From positions 111,765,120 through 111,829,119 of the forward strand of contig NC_039362.1 of assembly GCF_003573695.1 (NCBI RefSeq): DNA of 64,000 bases, given 5' to 3'. Below, in pieces: positions 46,372 to 57,050 of the stretch. Each line of letters opens with the position of its first letter. Position 1 is the first letter of the stretch. The notes under the pieces were generated by a model. The model ran no database searches. It was not told the DNA's origin and was given only the letters and a program-made list of their open reading frames with translations. The DNA comes from Papaver somniferum (taxonomy: Eukaryota > Streptophyta > Magnoliopsida > Ranunculales > Papaveraceae). The position numbers and the translations under genes were made by a program.

Positions 46372-47692
46372 CTTGAAGTTTGCATTTCTAGCAAATTAAT
46401 CCTTCGTGACAGCAAACTTCCTCGGTTGTGTTGTTACTGGTGAAGCCACCTATTCGGAGAGGAGAGTAACCTAACTAGGAGAAATCTCTTACGACCGCTC
46501 AGTTTAAAGTCTTCTTTGGGATTGAGAAGCTCTAGCGTGTACCGTTGGTGGGAAACTAGATAATTGCACTTTATCTTTTGTTTTCTTTGATTTGATTGAC
46601 TAACGGTGGTTGAATTTGATTGCACCTAGTTTGCTAATGCTTGAGAATCTTCTCTTCTGATATAAGATTCACTCAAACTAGTTCAGAGTTTCAACAGGGA
46701 TCTTTAGACTGTTGTTAGTTTTAAAGACGATCTTCTGATAATCCATTGTTAACAGACTCCGTTCTGTGCGTGATTGATCACAAGAGATTCAAGTTGTTGT
46801 GTGCAGGTGTTTATTGAATATCTAAGAAGATTTGAAGACAAAGAAGATTTGAAGATTTCTGATTTGGGGTTCATAATCTTTGGTGTGCACAATACTTGTT
46901 TCGGTATAAGAGGATCCAAGTATAATCGGTTTATCCTTGTGGTAGATTGGATTGATTAGTTGTGTAGATCAGCATAAATACAATTCTTTGTGATTAAAAG
47001 TATTGATTGCAAAATCTTAACAATTACTTCGATAGTTGAGAATAAGATATATCTAAGAAGCTGACGAAGGAGTTTATTTGAGATAAACAGAAGAGCCTTT
47101 GTCGAACTCACATCACTTGGTTGAAGAGAGTTGATACCAAACATATTTGTTGTTCCTTTACTGTTTGGAACACGAACCAAAGGAATTGTTCCAAGTACGT
47201 GACTTATTCATAGGTTGGAGGCGTGGGAATACAAAACGGAACTAGGTGAACTATAGGTTTAGTTGCTTGGCATCAACTATACGAAGTTGGTTTAATTTTG
47301 TGTAGTGGCTTAATCCTGAGAGTATTCAATTCTGGACAAGGTCCTGGGGTTTTTCTGCATTTGCAGTTTCGTCGTTAACAAAATCTTGCTGTGTCATTTA
47401 CTTTATATTTCCGCATTATAATTGTTTTATTATAATTAAAGTAAATCACACAAACGTTAATTCCTATTTACTTGATAAGCAATCCTATTGTGTTTGGTTA
47501 AGTCCGAACCTTTTTATCAAGTAAACATACTTCGTTATTGTATTGTCTCGATCTCGTATCCATAGACAATCACACGAAGTGTGAACCGGTTTGTTGCATT
47601 GTTTCGACTCGGTCCATAGACAATCACTTTCAGAAAAAAATAGGTAGGAAAAGTTTTAGCTTGAGGTATATTTGGGTACCCTCGCCTTTTCA

Positions 47693-48686
47693 GTTAGCAA
47701 TATGGAGGAAACTTCACAGTCAGAGCAACTGATGGACAATATAGAGAAGGTAATACAAAGGATGGCAGCAGTGATTATTACATCATACGAAGATGAAGCC
47801 GAGGTAAATGTCATATTTCCTAATCAGAGGCCAAGGTATGATCCCTACTCTAATACTTACAATCCGGGTTGGAAAGACCACCCAAATGTTAGTTATGCTA
47901 ACAAGCAAGCTGTAGCTCCTAATCGTTATGCGAGACAAAATGGATTTCAACAACAACAATTCCAGCACCCTCAACAACCTCAGAATCAAAGCTCCAGCCT
48001 TGAGGATTTTCTGAAAACCTACATACAGAAACAAGATACAATTTTGCAAAGACAGGATATGACGATTAAGAACATTGAGACACAAATGGGTCAATTAGCC
48101 ACATCCGTAGGTAAGTTAGAAGCACAGGCGCCTGGTAAACTACCATCTCAACCGTTTGTGAACCCAAGAGAGCACGTCAATGTGGTGACATTAAGAAGTG
48201 GAAGACAAGTTGAAGAGCCACAACAACAAGGTCTAATCTGGATACAGGGACAGTACACGTACCTAGTGATGATATTGAGAAGGAAGTAGAGGAGGAAACC
48301 GTCCCAAAGGAAAAGCCAACCTCAAACGGCCAACCTAAGGACACGGCTCCCACTTTTACCATACCACCTCCTTTCCCTAGTCGTTTTGCCAAGTCGAAGA
48401 AGCAAGCTCAAGACAAGGAGATCATGGACATTTTCAGCAAGATACACGTCAACATTCCATTTATTAAGGCCATCGGAACCGTGCCCAGGTATGCCAAGGT
48501 TTTGAAGGATTTGTGTACAAGGAAGGATAGGTTGATTGCTAATGAGATTACTCAAGTGGGCGACAATGCTACAGCTATGTTACTTAAGAAGATGCGTACA
48601 AAGTGTGAAGATCCTGGCGGTTTCACAGTACCGGTTACAATTGGTAACCGACGATCGAGCGTGCTTTGCTTGATTTAGGAGCTTCC
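47693..48686 (+). pseudogene. Athila gag C-terminal part and protease start, frameshifted (copy 1)
   Basis: The open frame nominally begins at 47672 inside LTR DNA; the Athila part begins at 47693. It encodes a gag C-terminal region with PRYDPYSNTYNPGWKDHPN, a glutamine-rich stretch, IETQMGQLATSVGKLEAQAP and GKLPSQP. A frameshift near 48240 moves coding to the frame that holds the DIFSKIHVNIPFIKAI and VPRYAKVLKDLC motifs, the usual lead-in to Athila protease. Near 48645 another shift precedes LLDLGASC, the aspartic protease active-site motif (DLGAS replaces DTGA in Athila). The protease is then split by the insertion at 48687. Confidence 0.85.
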
Positions 48687-49008
48687 TGTAGTGAACTCAC
48701 TACAAATTGGACTATCAGGAACAACTTGGATCTCTAAGAATAGAGATGATTTGTGATAGATAGAAGAAATTAGAGGGTTAGAGCAAGAATTAGACGAATT
48801 GGAGAGGTAAGAAGAAGACATTGATAGAGGAGGAAATAACAGAAGAAATTAGGGAAGAAGATGAGTTTCATTCATTATTCATTAGATGACTCCAATTACA
48901 ACTCTTCTGAGTAATATAGCCTGATTACTACTATCAATATTAGAGTACCTAAACTACCCTCTAAATAACAATAAAGTACCACATATATCCTTGCCCGGGG
49001 ACATGACA
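48687..49008 (-). mobile_element. 3' LTR of small LTR element (copy 1)
   Basis: 322 bp, with ends TGTAGTGAACTCACTACA (plus strand) and GGACATGACA. It matches 52159-52495. Confidence 0.85.
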
Positions 49009-49024
49009 AATACCCACTCCTCCA
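49009..49024 (-). other. Polypurine tract of small LTR element
   Basis: The minus strand reads GGAGGAGTGGGTATT immediately before the 3' LTR start TGTCATG. Confidence 0.65.
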
Positions 49025-49267
49025 AATCATCCTTGTCCTCAAGGATGAGAACTGAGATGTCATCTGTAGCACTATTAACTTGCTCCCCTAAACTAGCGCC
49101 ACATTTATTTGTTTGCAGTCATCTTTTTCTAAGAAAATGTGAACGGCCAAGCTAATTACAAACGTTATCGCATACAAATATTTGTATATGCCGCACTGTT
49201 CAGGTTACCTCTTTCTTTGGTTTTTGCTGAGCTGCAGCTCTGAAATGGTACACCAAGGTCTTGCCAC

Positions 49268-52119
49268 TTAAGAGTTTTGCTGGAGTTTAAGTCCCTTGAA
49301 CGTTGGACCCACCACTTGCATAATGATTTGAATAAGAATCTTGACAAGCAGGTCCAGGATCACCAATTTCCTAACAAATAATGAAGTCCATCCATAACCT
49401 TTCATTGGTTGGTACACACAACCCCGTACTTCTCTTAAAATAAATACTTCTATTGTTAACATTGTACTGAAGCATTTAATTGCGAAGTGCAAAAAATGCT
49501 GATGGACCTCCTTTTTGCTTAACACCATCTTCTCGTAATACCAGTTTGCGCCCAAGCATACAACTGAGGTAAATTGCATATTAACTCCACCAACATTCCT
49601 CGCATTCCGTGAACCGATCACTGGGTTGCAACCAGAAATAAGATATTGAGCAAGGTACTGGGTTGCAACCAGAAATAAGATATTGAGCAAGGTACGACGT
49701 ATACAGACAACTCCAAAAAGGATGTTGAACTGCTCCCAGAATCTCCACTCGCATCAGACATCTTCCATTTACCTTAAGTGTAAGCCATATGTAGTGCAAG
49801 AAGGAACCAACTGTCCGGAGATGCAAATGAGTTCTCACATTTGTGGGGACTAAAAGAAGAAGCCTCGGAAAATAATTAAAATCTTTGAAAGGAACAATAT
49901 GAATACCACAAAACATGTAGGTAGGCCACAGATAGTGCAAGGAGAAACCCACTCTTAGAATTTTGAAACAACTTCTTGAAGATACGAGCATCATCATAGA
50001 AGCATACTCCTGGAACCAGGATGAATGACCCGTTGTTTTGAAGATTTTAGTCACTTGGGTGGACCACCTATTTGCTAACATAAAAACTTCAAGCAATCTA
50101 TGAAAAGGAACTCCACCTTCAGTAAAACTCCACAAAATACTATCACGAATTTTAACAAAGGGTTCCAGTGCCTTCTCAGTAACCAACAGTTGCATAGAAA
50201 TCATATCTTGGACAACACTATCAACACTAGCGGCACCCATTTCAATACTTCTTGCAACCATATAAGCACACCCGTAATCATTCTTTTCTATGGAATTATC
50301 AAGATTCTGAAATACAATCGCACATGTAGCATCTAAGATCGTAGGATGAGACTTCCACAACATGGTTTCACCAATTTTACCTCGATCAAACAACATTCGA
50401 CAACAAGCAGAATTGGCAGAAACAACACATTCAGAATTAATTTGTGTTAGGTCATTTACCTTGTTAGGTATGCAAGCTTCTTTAAGAATTTGGTCAAAAC
50501 AAACAACATCCAAGGGCAGCAGCAGCACACGATAAGGAGAAGCGCGAAGTTGTACTTTACAGACCTCATGATAGAAAAACCATTCTCGTGCGTTCCCCAT
50601 CTCATATTTCTTTAGATACTGAGTGACCACTGAATTCCAGAACGCAATACCCCAGTGAACTACTCTGCCCATCCTTTGATAAGCTTGCTTAATTTCACCC
50701 ACTCTTGTCAACAAGAATATCAAGAATTTCTCTCTTATCGATCTTTTGCTAAATGGTTTACTGTGATCACCGTGGCTACTAATGTGAACCAACATCAATA
50801 GATGTGACATTTTCAACAACAGCTTTCTGTCATCACCGTAATCACCCGTTTTATCCAGCACAAGTGCAATTAAATCCAGAAACAAAAAGTCTAGTGCGTA
50901 CCTATATTTTAAATCAAGCTCACTAACAGTTTCTCCATAGTGGTTAGCCATTAACATTGAACAAACATACCGTGCAAAAGAACATGAAGTATTTGTGTCG
51001 AAACTGAATTCATAAACACCAGCCACATAAGAAAACCTCTTAATAAGTCTGAAAGCCTTTCCACGATCAAACAACACCCGAGAATAACCAGGAAGAAGAT
51101 GTAAACAATCCTTACCCAATGGAAGCTGCAAGAGAAAACCATCCAGAACACCATCAGAGCAACCCTTAATAGCTTCACTCGTTTTACCACTTCCCTTGAG
51201 TCTCGACAGCTTATTATAATCACTTCCACCAAGTAAGAGAAACAAAAAACCTTCATTACTATGAAAATTATGTTTACCAGGATCAAACAACTTGCAAGTG
51301 TCACCGTCTTCGTCTTCATTGGTCAGTAAAATCTCAATCGAGTTTGCAAGCAACAAATCTGACTGGTACCTACTTTTAAGAAAAAACTCAAACAAATTTC
51401 TCTCTTGCTGACATTTTACTAAACAGCTTAACCCCATCAGCAATAACACCATTTTGAAACAATATAAGAGCGATTGAATTCATAAACAACAATCCCAGTC
51501 GATACCCATGTTTAAAATCCAACTCATAAGAAAATTTCTCTTTGTAATCATCAATCAAAACTGACCCATTAACCCACTTTCCACGATCAATTACAGAACA
51601 AGTAAAATCAAGATGGAGATAAAGATAGTTCTTACAATTCGTTTTGATGTGAGTAACTAGCTCCTGTGAAATTTCCATTTTACTGTCAATTCTCACAGCA
51701 TATTCAAGTTGTGAACTCACACCCTTGGTCGAATCATCCTTGTCTTCAACTCTAGTGGAAATTGTTTCAACTTATTGCGATTCAAAATTAGGGAAAACTG
51801 AATCTGAATCAACATGAGTTGGTTCACTGTTGTCGATGATATACTTCTTCATCGTCTTCAATTGTTTAACCACCGATTGGAGTAGTTCAAGACTCTCTAC
51901 CAAATTTTCAGCACGTAGTCTTCGTTCCATCGCTAGTATTGTTTTGATTTCAGAAGATAAGATTCTCATCCATCCATCTACAATATTAGGAGGTCGTTTG
52001 GTCTCCATCTTCTCCGCTATTCTAGATTGAATGTCTACTAAGGAATCCATCCTCATGAAGAACAACTCAGCTTCTGTGAATTCTGGGAGATAATCGGCTT
52101 CAAGATCTACAAATTCCAT
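49268..52119 (-). pseudogene. Unrecognised long ORF with internal repeats inside an LTR element (copy 1)
   Basis: The ATG at 52119-52117 starts MEFVDLEADYLPEF, 25 bp after the PBS. One frame runs with a TAA at 51774-51772 to 51388. A frameshift leads to a 623-codon frame, 51452-49581, and an extra base near 49739 shifts the true end to a frame stopping at 49268. The total is about 930-950 residues. The first 115 residues are helical and gag-like. The rest contains recurrent (L/I)xDRGK motifs (about 51595, 51065, 50385) and two clear copies of an ELD(F/L)K..YRL..LF...IAL(I/V)L....KL..KMS block (51520-51405 and 50920-50800). No PPR, LRR, kinase, protease or RT motif was recognised. It could be a captured host gene or a diverged element protein. 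Confidence 0.55.
49622..49695 (+). repeat. Direct duplication of 37 bp
   Basis: Two adjacent copies starting TGGGTTGCAACCAGAAATAA and ending GCAAGGTAC. They lie in the unknown ORF and give a duplicated LAQYLISGCNP-like peptide in one frame. The same duplication occurs in copy 2 (61799-61872). Confidence 0.92.
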
Positions 52120-52144
52120 GGTATTGAGCGCAGCAGGATCGCCT

Positions 52145-52158
52145 GCTCTGATACCAAT
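52145..52158 (-). other. Primer-binding site, initiator Met-tRNA type
   Basis: ATTGGTATCAGAGC on the minus strand, directly inside the 5' LTR. Confidence 0.85.
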
Positions 52159-52495
52159 TATAGTGAACTCACTACAAATTGGACTATCAGGAACAACTTG
52201 GATCTCTAAGGATAGAGATGATTTGGGATAGATAGAAGAAATTAGAGGGTTAGAGCAAGAATTAGACGAATTGGAGAGGTAAGAAGAAGACATTGATAGA
52301 GGGGGAAATAACAGAAGAAATTAGGGAAGAAGATGAGTTTCATTCATTATTCATTAGCTGACTCCAATTACAACTCTTCTGAGTAATATAGCCGATGTTT
52401 ACTAATATTGATTACTACTATCAATATTAGAGTACCTAAACTACCCTCCAAATAACAATAAAGTACCACATATATCCTTGCTCAGGGACATGACA
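52159..52495 (-). mobile_element. 5' LTR of small LTR element (copy 1)
   Basis: 337 bp. Terminal CA of the LTR is changed to TA at the PBS side. It contains a 15-bp segment (52392-52406 area, GATGTTTACTAATATT) absent from the partner LTR. Confidence 0.85.
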
Positions 52496-52500
52496 TTTCC

Positions 52501-53948
52501 ATAAGTGTCATGTCAACCGATGTTTATGATTCTTTGAATTTCGGACCTTTAAAAGAGGCAAAGATCACTATTCAATTGGCTAACAAGTCCAATATATATT
52601 CTAAAGGAGTCGTGGAAGACGTGTTAGTTCAAATGAATTAGTTAATCTTTCCGGATGATTTCTACATTGTGGATATGCACAATGGAGATAATTGTTCATC
52701 TACTTCGTTACTTCTTGGGAGATCGTTTATGAAAACTGCAAAGACGAAGATTGATGTTGATAGTGGTGCACTCAATATGGAATTTGACAAGGAGATCATA
52801 TGGTTCAATATTTTTGAAACCATGCGCTATCCTAGTGATGTTCACTCAGCTTTCTCCATTGATGTTACCGGTTCGTTAGCGCAACAAATGTTTGATTTGA
52901 ATAGTGAAGATGAACTTGGAGCTGTGCTACGGAATAATATCAATTTGGATGTTCATGAACATCCGAACCTGGACGTTGAAATAGCCAAAGAACTGGTGGA
53001 GATGTGTGGTGCCTTAACAACACTATAAGAAGCAAAAACATGTAATATTTATTATATTTCGTTACCTATAACTAATGAGGTTCCTTTACCTTCTATTGTG
53101 CAGGCACCGAAACTAGAACTGAATCCGCTTCCAGACCACCTAAAGTACGCGTACCTGGGTGATAAAGAAGAACTTCCGGTGATTGTTGCAAAGAACCTCA
53201 ACCCAATATAAGAAGAACGTCTACTTAGGGTTCTGAAAGAGCACAAAATGGCTATTGGTTGGACTATTGCTGATATCAAAGGCATTAGTCCATCCATGTG
53301 CATGCATAGAATCCTAATGGAAGATGATTTTAAGCCAGTACGTGATGCTCAGCGTAGGCTTAACCCACCAATGATGAAGGTCGTGAAGAAAGAGATCCTC
53401 AAATTACTAAGTGTGGGGGTGATCCACCCAATTTCTGACAGCAAATGGGTTAGCCCGGTTCAAGTGGTGCCTAAGGAAGCAGGTGTCACTGTCGTTAGAA
53501 ATCAAGATGATGAACTTGTTCCCACAAGAGTTCAAACTGGATGGAGAGTATGCATAGACTACAGAAAGCTTAATTCAGTAACCCGAAAGGATCACTATCC
53601 TTTGCCTCTCATTGATCAGATGTTAGAGAGGTTAGCGGGACACTCACATTATTGCTTTTTGGACGGTTATTCGGGGTACAATCAGATTGTTATTGCACCA
53701 GAAGATCAAGAGAAGACTACTTTTAATTGTCTTTTTGGTACGTTTGCCTATAGACGGATGTCGTTTGGTCTTTGCAATGCGCCTTCCACTTTTCAGAGGT
53801 GTATGGTTAGTATATTTTCTGACTACGTGGAACGCATAATCGATGTATTTATGGATGATTTTAATGTTTATGGTGATTCATTTGATATTTGTTTACAAAA
53901 TCTTGAATTTGTGCTTAAAAGATGCATAAACACTAACCTTGTTCTAAA
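52501..53948 (+). pseudogene. Athila protease end and reverse transcriptase, truncated
   Basis: Resumes directly after the DLGAS motif, with the later protease region (LLLGRSFMKTAKTKIDVD). One frame carries stops at 52639-52641, 53026-53028 and 53209-53211, then a 233-codon open part from ATG 53248. RT motifs in order: GVIHPISDSKWVSPVQVVPK, WRVCIDYRKLNSVTRKDHYP, FLDGYSGYNQI, FGLCNAPSTFQRCM, and the catalytic box as FMDDF (usual YxDD). RT copies element RNA into DNA. The sequence leaves RT after LVLNW at the 53949 breakpoint, so the RT thumb, RNase H and integrase are missing. Codons after 53948 to 53979 belong to LTR DNA. Confidence 0.9.
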
Positions 53949-54150
53949 TTGGTTAAATCCGGACCTTTATATCAAGTAACATACTTCGTTGTTGTATTGT
54001 CTCGATCTCGTATCCATAGACGATCACACGAAGTGTGAACCGATTAGTTGTATTGTCTCGACTCAGTCTGCAGACAATCACTTTCGGAGAAAGGGCTATA
54101 GGTAGGAAAAGTTTTAGCTTGAGGTATATTTGGGTACCCTCTCCTTTTCA
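53949..54150 (+). mobile_element. Family B LTR 3' fragment (duplication copy 2)
   Basis: The last 202 bp of the LTR, corresponding to 41768-41969, fused to Athila RT on the left by the duplication junction. Confidence 0.9.
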
Positions 54151-54790
54151 TGAATCATAAGGAAGTCCTTAGAATGAGAAAAAATCTTATGAAAATCTTA
54201 TTGATAGAATTAAGAGAGTTTTATCTATCTCTGAAAATTCTCACGTCAATACAGTTTCTCCACATGATCATATCTCTAGAGTTAGAAAAGATCATCGTCT
54301 TGGGAGAAAATATTTTGGGCAGAAATTCCCTAAGAGAAACATGAACTATGTTTTTGATGTTCACTGTAAGCTAGAAAAAGCTTACTCCGATGCAACCTGG
54401 TTGTATCAAAATTGTGCATTCTCATCTTCTTTCGTGCTTTTATTCATGGATGGGAAAGGCACAATAAATCTGGAGCACATTTGTTTGAGTAGTTGTTTAT
54501 CAGAAAAATTGTGAAACTTTATGGATAGCTATGAATCCATAGTTGTGTAAAAATGTTCATGTTTATCATGATCTTCCAAAAATTAAGTTATATTTGGAAT
54601 TTTCGAATTTTAAAAGACCTTCCAACTTGAGAAGTTCGGACAAAGGAAACGAAATATATTGTTTAATATTTTCAGTTTCCCCTGATATCTTTCGGACGGA
54701 AGTTGTCTCTTTTTAAAGGGAAACTATCTCTTGTTTGTATTCTGATACCCTGATCAATCCTTTATATATATATATATTATATGAGCAAGC

Positions 54791-55135
54791 ATGCCTCCAA
54801 TAACTCGCAACATCTCAAAGGATAATAAGGAGGAAGCTCAAAGGGTTAAAGATTGTCAAGGAATCAATACAGAGAGGAAGAAGAAAATCATATCAAATAT
54901 CATGTCTGATTATGATTCGGATAGTTCAGTTGGATCACAAGATGAGTCATGTTTTTTGGCTTACAACAAACAAGATCCAATCAAAACCAAGTGGATTCTT
55001 TCTGATAGTATGTCTCAATATATCCAAGGTTTTGAAGAACTGGAAACCAATCTTGTTATAACTGTTCGACATCAAGATTGGGTAAAAGAAAGATTGAAGG
55101 AACAAGAGGAGTTCTTGCTGAACTTAAGGTTCTAA
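54791..55135 (+). CDS. Family B downstream ORF, copy 2, altered C-terminus
   Basis: Same MPPITRNISK start and first about 100 residues as 42607-42975. A single-base loss at about 55089 changes the end to a different frame, and the ORF stops after 114 residues, eight fewer. The remaining family B internal DNA to 57036 is non-coding, as in copy 1; the small frame at 55644-55829 is not supported. Confidence 0.4.
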   Translation: MPPITRNISKDNKEEAQRVKDCQGINTERKKKIISNIMSDYDSDSSVGSQDESCFLAYNKQDPIKTKWILSDSMSQYIQGFEELETNLVITVRHQDWVKERLKEQEEFLLNLRF

Positions 55136-57036
55136 TTGAAGAGCTTGAAAAACAATAAGTGGTTGCTGACAAGTCTCTTGAGACATGCTTCAAAAGTTTG
55201 AATACTGAAGAAACCTCAGTGAACAACAAGAGCACCACTAGAGATTAAGTTATATGTTGTAATACTTAATCCGAAAAAATAGACATCAATTTTTGATTTC
55301 TTTCAATGATTGTATTAAGTTTATTATGAATAAAACTATTATGAATAAAATTATTTGATTTATAATTTTTCTTGTGATGGTTTTTGATTTACATAGCCTG
55401 TGCTTGAATGCTTTATTATTCCTATGGTTGTTTATGGGATGTTTGATTTCGGTTTTATTACCTTGATATTCAATCTCATAATGTTGCGAACCCTTATGGT
55501 TTGGGTGACTTTTTGATTTAGCAGGATTAAGTTCTAGCCCATGTTGGTAGGCTTTATCAAAGCATCATGAGGAGTTCTGATAGAAACAATATGTGAAAAA
55601 ATCACAATATGTTGAATCGATTTTGATTTAGCATAAAAGCATTGTGTTTCGGTTTTTCAACTTTTGCTTGCAATTGTTAAAACCGGTTTTCAACCTTTCT
55701 CTGGTAAAGGTTGGTTGTTGTTATTCTTTTGTTTTGCATAAGGATGACAACATAATGATATTTCGATATCAAATCTCCCTGGAAGAAGATGCAAACATAT
55801 TGGAGAAGTTGATGCGAAATTTGAGGTAACAATGTTGTTAGTTAATTGTTTTCCTGTTTAAGAAAAGCCTGATATTATTTCATATATATTTTGCTTTTGC
55901 TTAACAAAATTTTGGTACAATTGATGACTTATTCCATTATGTGTGTATGGATGTGTGTGTGATTCAATTGGTTCCCAATTAAGAAAAACTATTTTTATCT
56001 TGCTTTATTGTGTGGTATCAATTGTTTAGGCTTACAAAATTTTGGTGCAATTGTGGTGCTATAATGTCTATGTTGTTTCAATTGCTTCCGGTTGAGGTGA
56101 ATAATTATGCAAGTTGATTTATTTTGGTTTGTATGAATTATTTATGGCTTAACGAAAGAAAAAGTCTACGGGATGGATTGTTTAGTCCAATTCGATTCCG
56201 GATAAGAGAATCTAAGTTTATCTTAGTTAGACTTATCAAAGTGGAGGTTTCGGTTATTCAAGTCTAATCGAATGCCTTAACAAGAAATGCTAGTTAACTA
56301 ACCTAGTACTTGTCTTGTTTAAAACTTAAAGGTCTAAGTTATATGGATAATTAGAACTTGATGAGAAAAATATAGTTATCTTTATTTTGGTATTATCGAA
56401 TGAAGCGATTGTATTTGTACAATCGGTTTAGCAAAGGGACTAAGGTGCTTAGTTGATTTTTTTGTTTGCTAAACTAAATTGGAAAAATTGCTTCGGGCAA
56501 TTATTTCCTTGATAACATATCAAAACAAATTACTTTATAGTTTCGGTTTTGATATTGATTATCAAAATGGTGTGTGGAACCCTCGTGCTTAACTATATAG
56601 GTTTGCAAGTCTATTTTGAGATTTGTAAGATATTTTCTGTTTGTCCTTTATTTTTTCGTTTCTTTGTAATTTTGTGACAAAAAGAGTGAGAAATATATGG
56701 AGTAAACAAGTGATACTGGCATTGATTTTATTTGATTGGTATCGCTAAGGAAAAGGACAATTGTGCTTAAACGTTTATCTAACGAAAGAGTGAAAGCTTA
56801 GACTAAGGGGGAGTAACATATCATTAATTGGTATAACAAAGACGTGCGGATTGGTAAAATCTACCTATCTCACCTTTAGGGGGAGTATTAGCTTTGTTAT
56901 TATAATGTCAACAGCGACATTTAAGGATTGAATGTACAGGTAATTGTGTTGTTGAATTCGGGAATCAAGCGTATGTGTAATGAATTCTTGTAATTTGTTT
57001 ATCCATATGATTATAAGAGTTTTGTCACTAAAATTG

Positions 57037-57050
57037 ACAAAGGGGGAGAT
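57037..57050 (+). other. Polypurine tract of family B element (copy 2)
   Basis: ACAAAGGGGGAGAT before the LTR start at 57051. Confidence 0.85.

Larger units (their letters stand above)
37213..47692 (+). mobile_element. Family B element inside Athila gag, 5'-deleted
   Basis: Plus-strand family B element: partial 5' LTR (37213-38181), PBS, gag-like region, internal DNA, PPT and full 3' LTR (44873-47692). A solo family B LTR (39168-41969) lies inside its internal region. The first 1.84 kb of the 5' LTR, together with the middle of Athila gag, has been lost in one deletion. No left target duplication survives; GTTAG (47693-47697) is the probable right one. No pol genes were found. Confidence 0.85.
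44873..47692 (+). mobile_element. Family B 3' LTR (copy 1)
   Basis: A 2,820-bp LTR following the PPT and ending CCTCGCCTTTTCA at the return to Athila gag. TATATAAATA is at 46362-46371, and the GAACCGATCCT array is at 45610-45825. The small frames at 45495, 45637, 46434, 46774, 46956 and 47538 are repeated in every copy of the LTR and are not genes. Confidence 0.9.
48687..52495 (-). mobile_element. Small non-autonomous LTR element carrying an unknown ORF (copy 1)
   Basis: A 3,809-bp insertion in Athila protease with flanks CTTCC (48682-48686) and TTTCC (52496-52500), so a 5-bp TSD with one later change. Minus-strand order: 5' LTR 52495-52159, PBS 52158-52145 (ATTGGTATCAGAGC), coding region 52119-49268, purine-rich GGAGGAGTGGGTATT, 3' LTR 49008-48687. 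LTRs are 337 and 322 bp, differing by a 15-bp indel and about seven substitutions. No gag-pol is present. Just before the PPT the minus strand has CTTGAGGACAAGGATGATTT, similar to the end of chromovirus-type integrase reading frames (inference). Confidence 0.85.
33793..53948 (+). mobile_element. Athila-type Ty3/gypsy retrotransposon, interrupted and 3'-truncated
   Basis: Components in order: 5' LTR 33793-36640; Asp-tRNA PBS 36646-36663; gag N-part 36878-37217; gag C-part and protease start 47693-48686; protease-RT 52501-53948. Two other elements sit inside (37213-47692 and 48687-52495). It ends within RT at a duplication breakpoint, so RNase H, integrase, any env-like ORF and the 3' LTR are missing from this copy in the window. 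Assignment to Athila rests on the Asp-tRNA PBS, long LTR, DLGAS protease motif and RT sequence. GTGGT at 33788-33792 is the probable left target duplication. Confidence 0.85.
41768..53948 (+). repeat. Tandem duplication unit, copy 1 (about 12.18 kb)
   Basis: The unit starts inside the solo family B LTR and ends inside Athila RT. It is repeated directly from 53949. Matching landmarks keep an offset of 12,173-12,184 bp: 42607/54791, 45637/57814, 47672/59849, 49165/61342, 51388/63561. At the junction, Athila ...CTAAA is joined to TTGGTTAAATCC of the LTR; TTGG is common to both sides (microhomology or the end of homology). Confidence 0.92.

Noticed and set aside
45495..47180. Small ORFs (60-75 codons) that recur at 57672-59357 and partly at 37442 and 40714
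   Set aside because: Their conservation comes from repetition of the family B LTR and the tandem duplication, not from coding.
47672..47692. Apparent start codon of the Athila gag C-part ORF
   Set aside because: This Met and the first residues lie in the end of the family B LTR; the true gag began far upstream, at 36878 or before.
49581..51452. Ordinary host gene (623-codon frame)
   Set aside because: It lies exactly between the PBS and PPT of an LTR element with target duplications and has no introns; annotated as element cargo.
53248..53979. Endogenous pararetrovirus (caulimovirus-type) RT
   Set aside because: The upstream DLGAS protease, Asp-tRNA PBS and LTR identify an Athila Ty3/gypsy element; no movement or coat protein is present.
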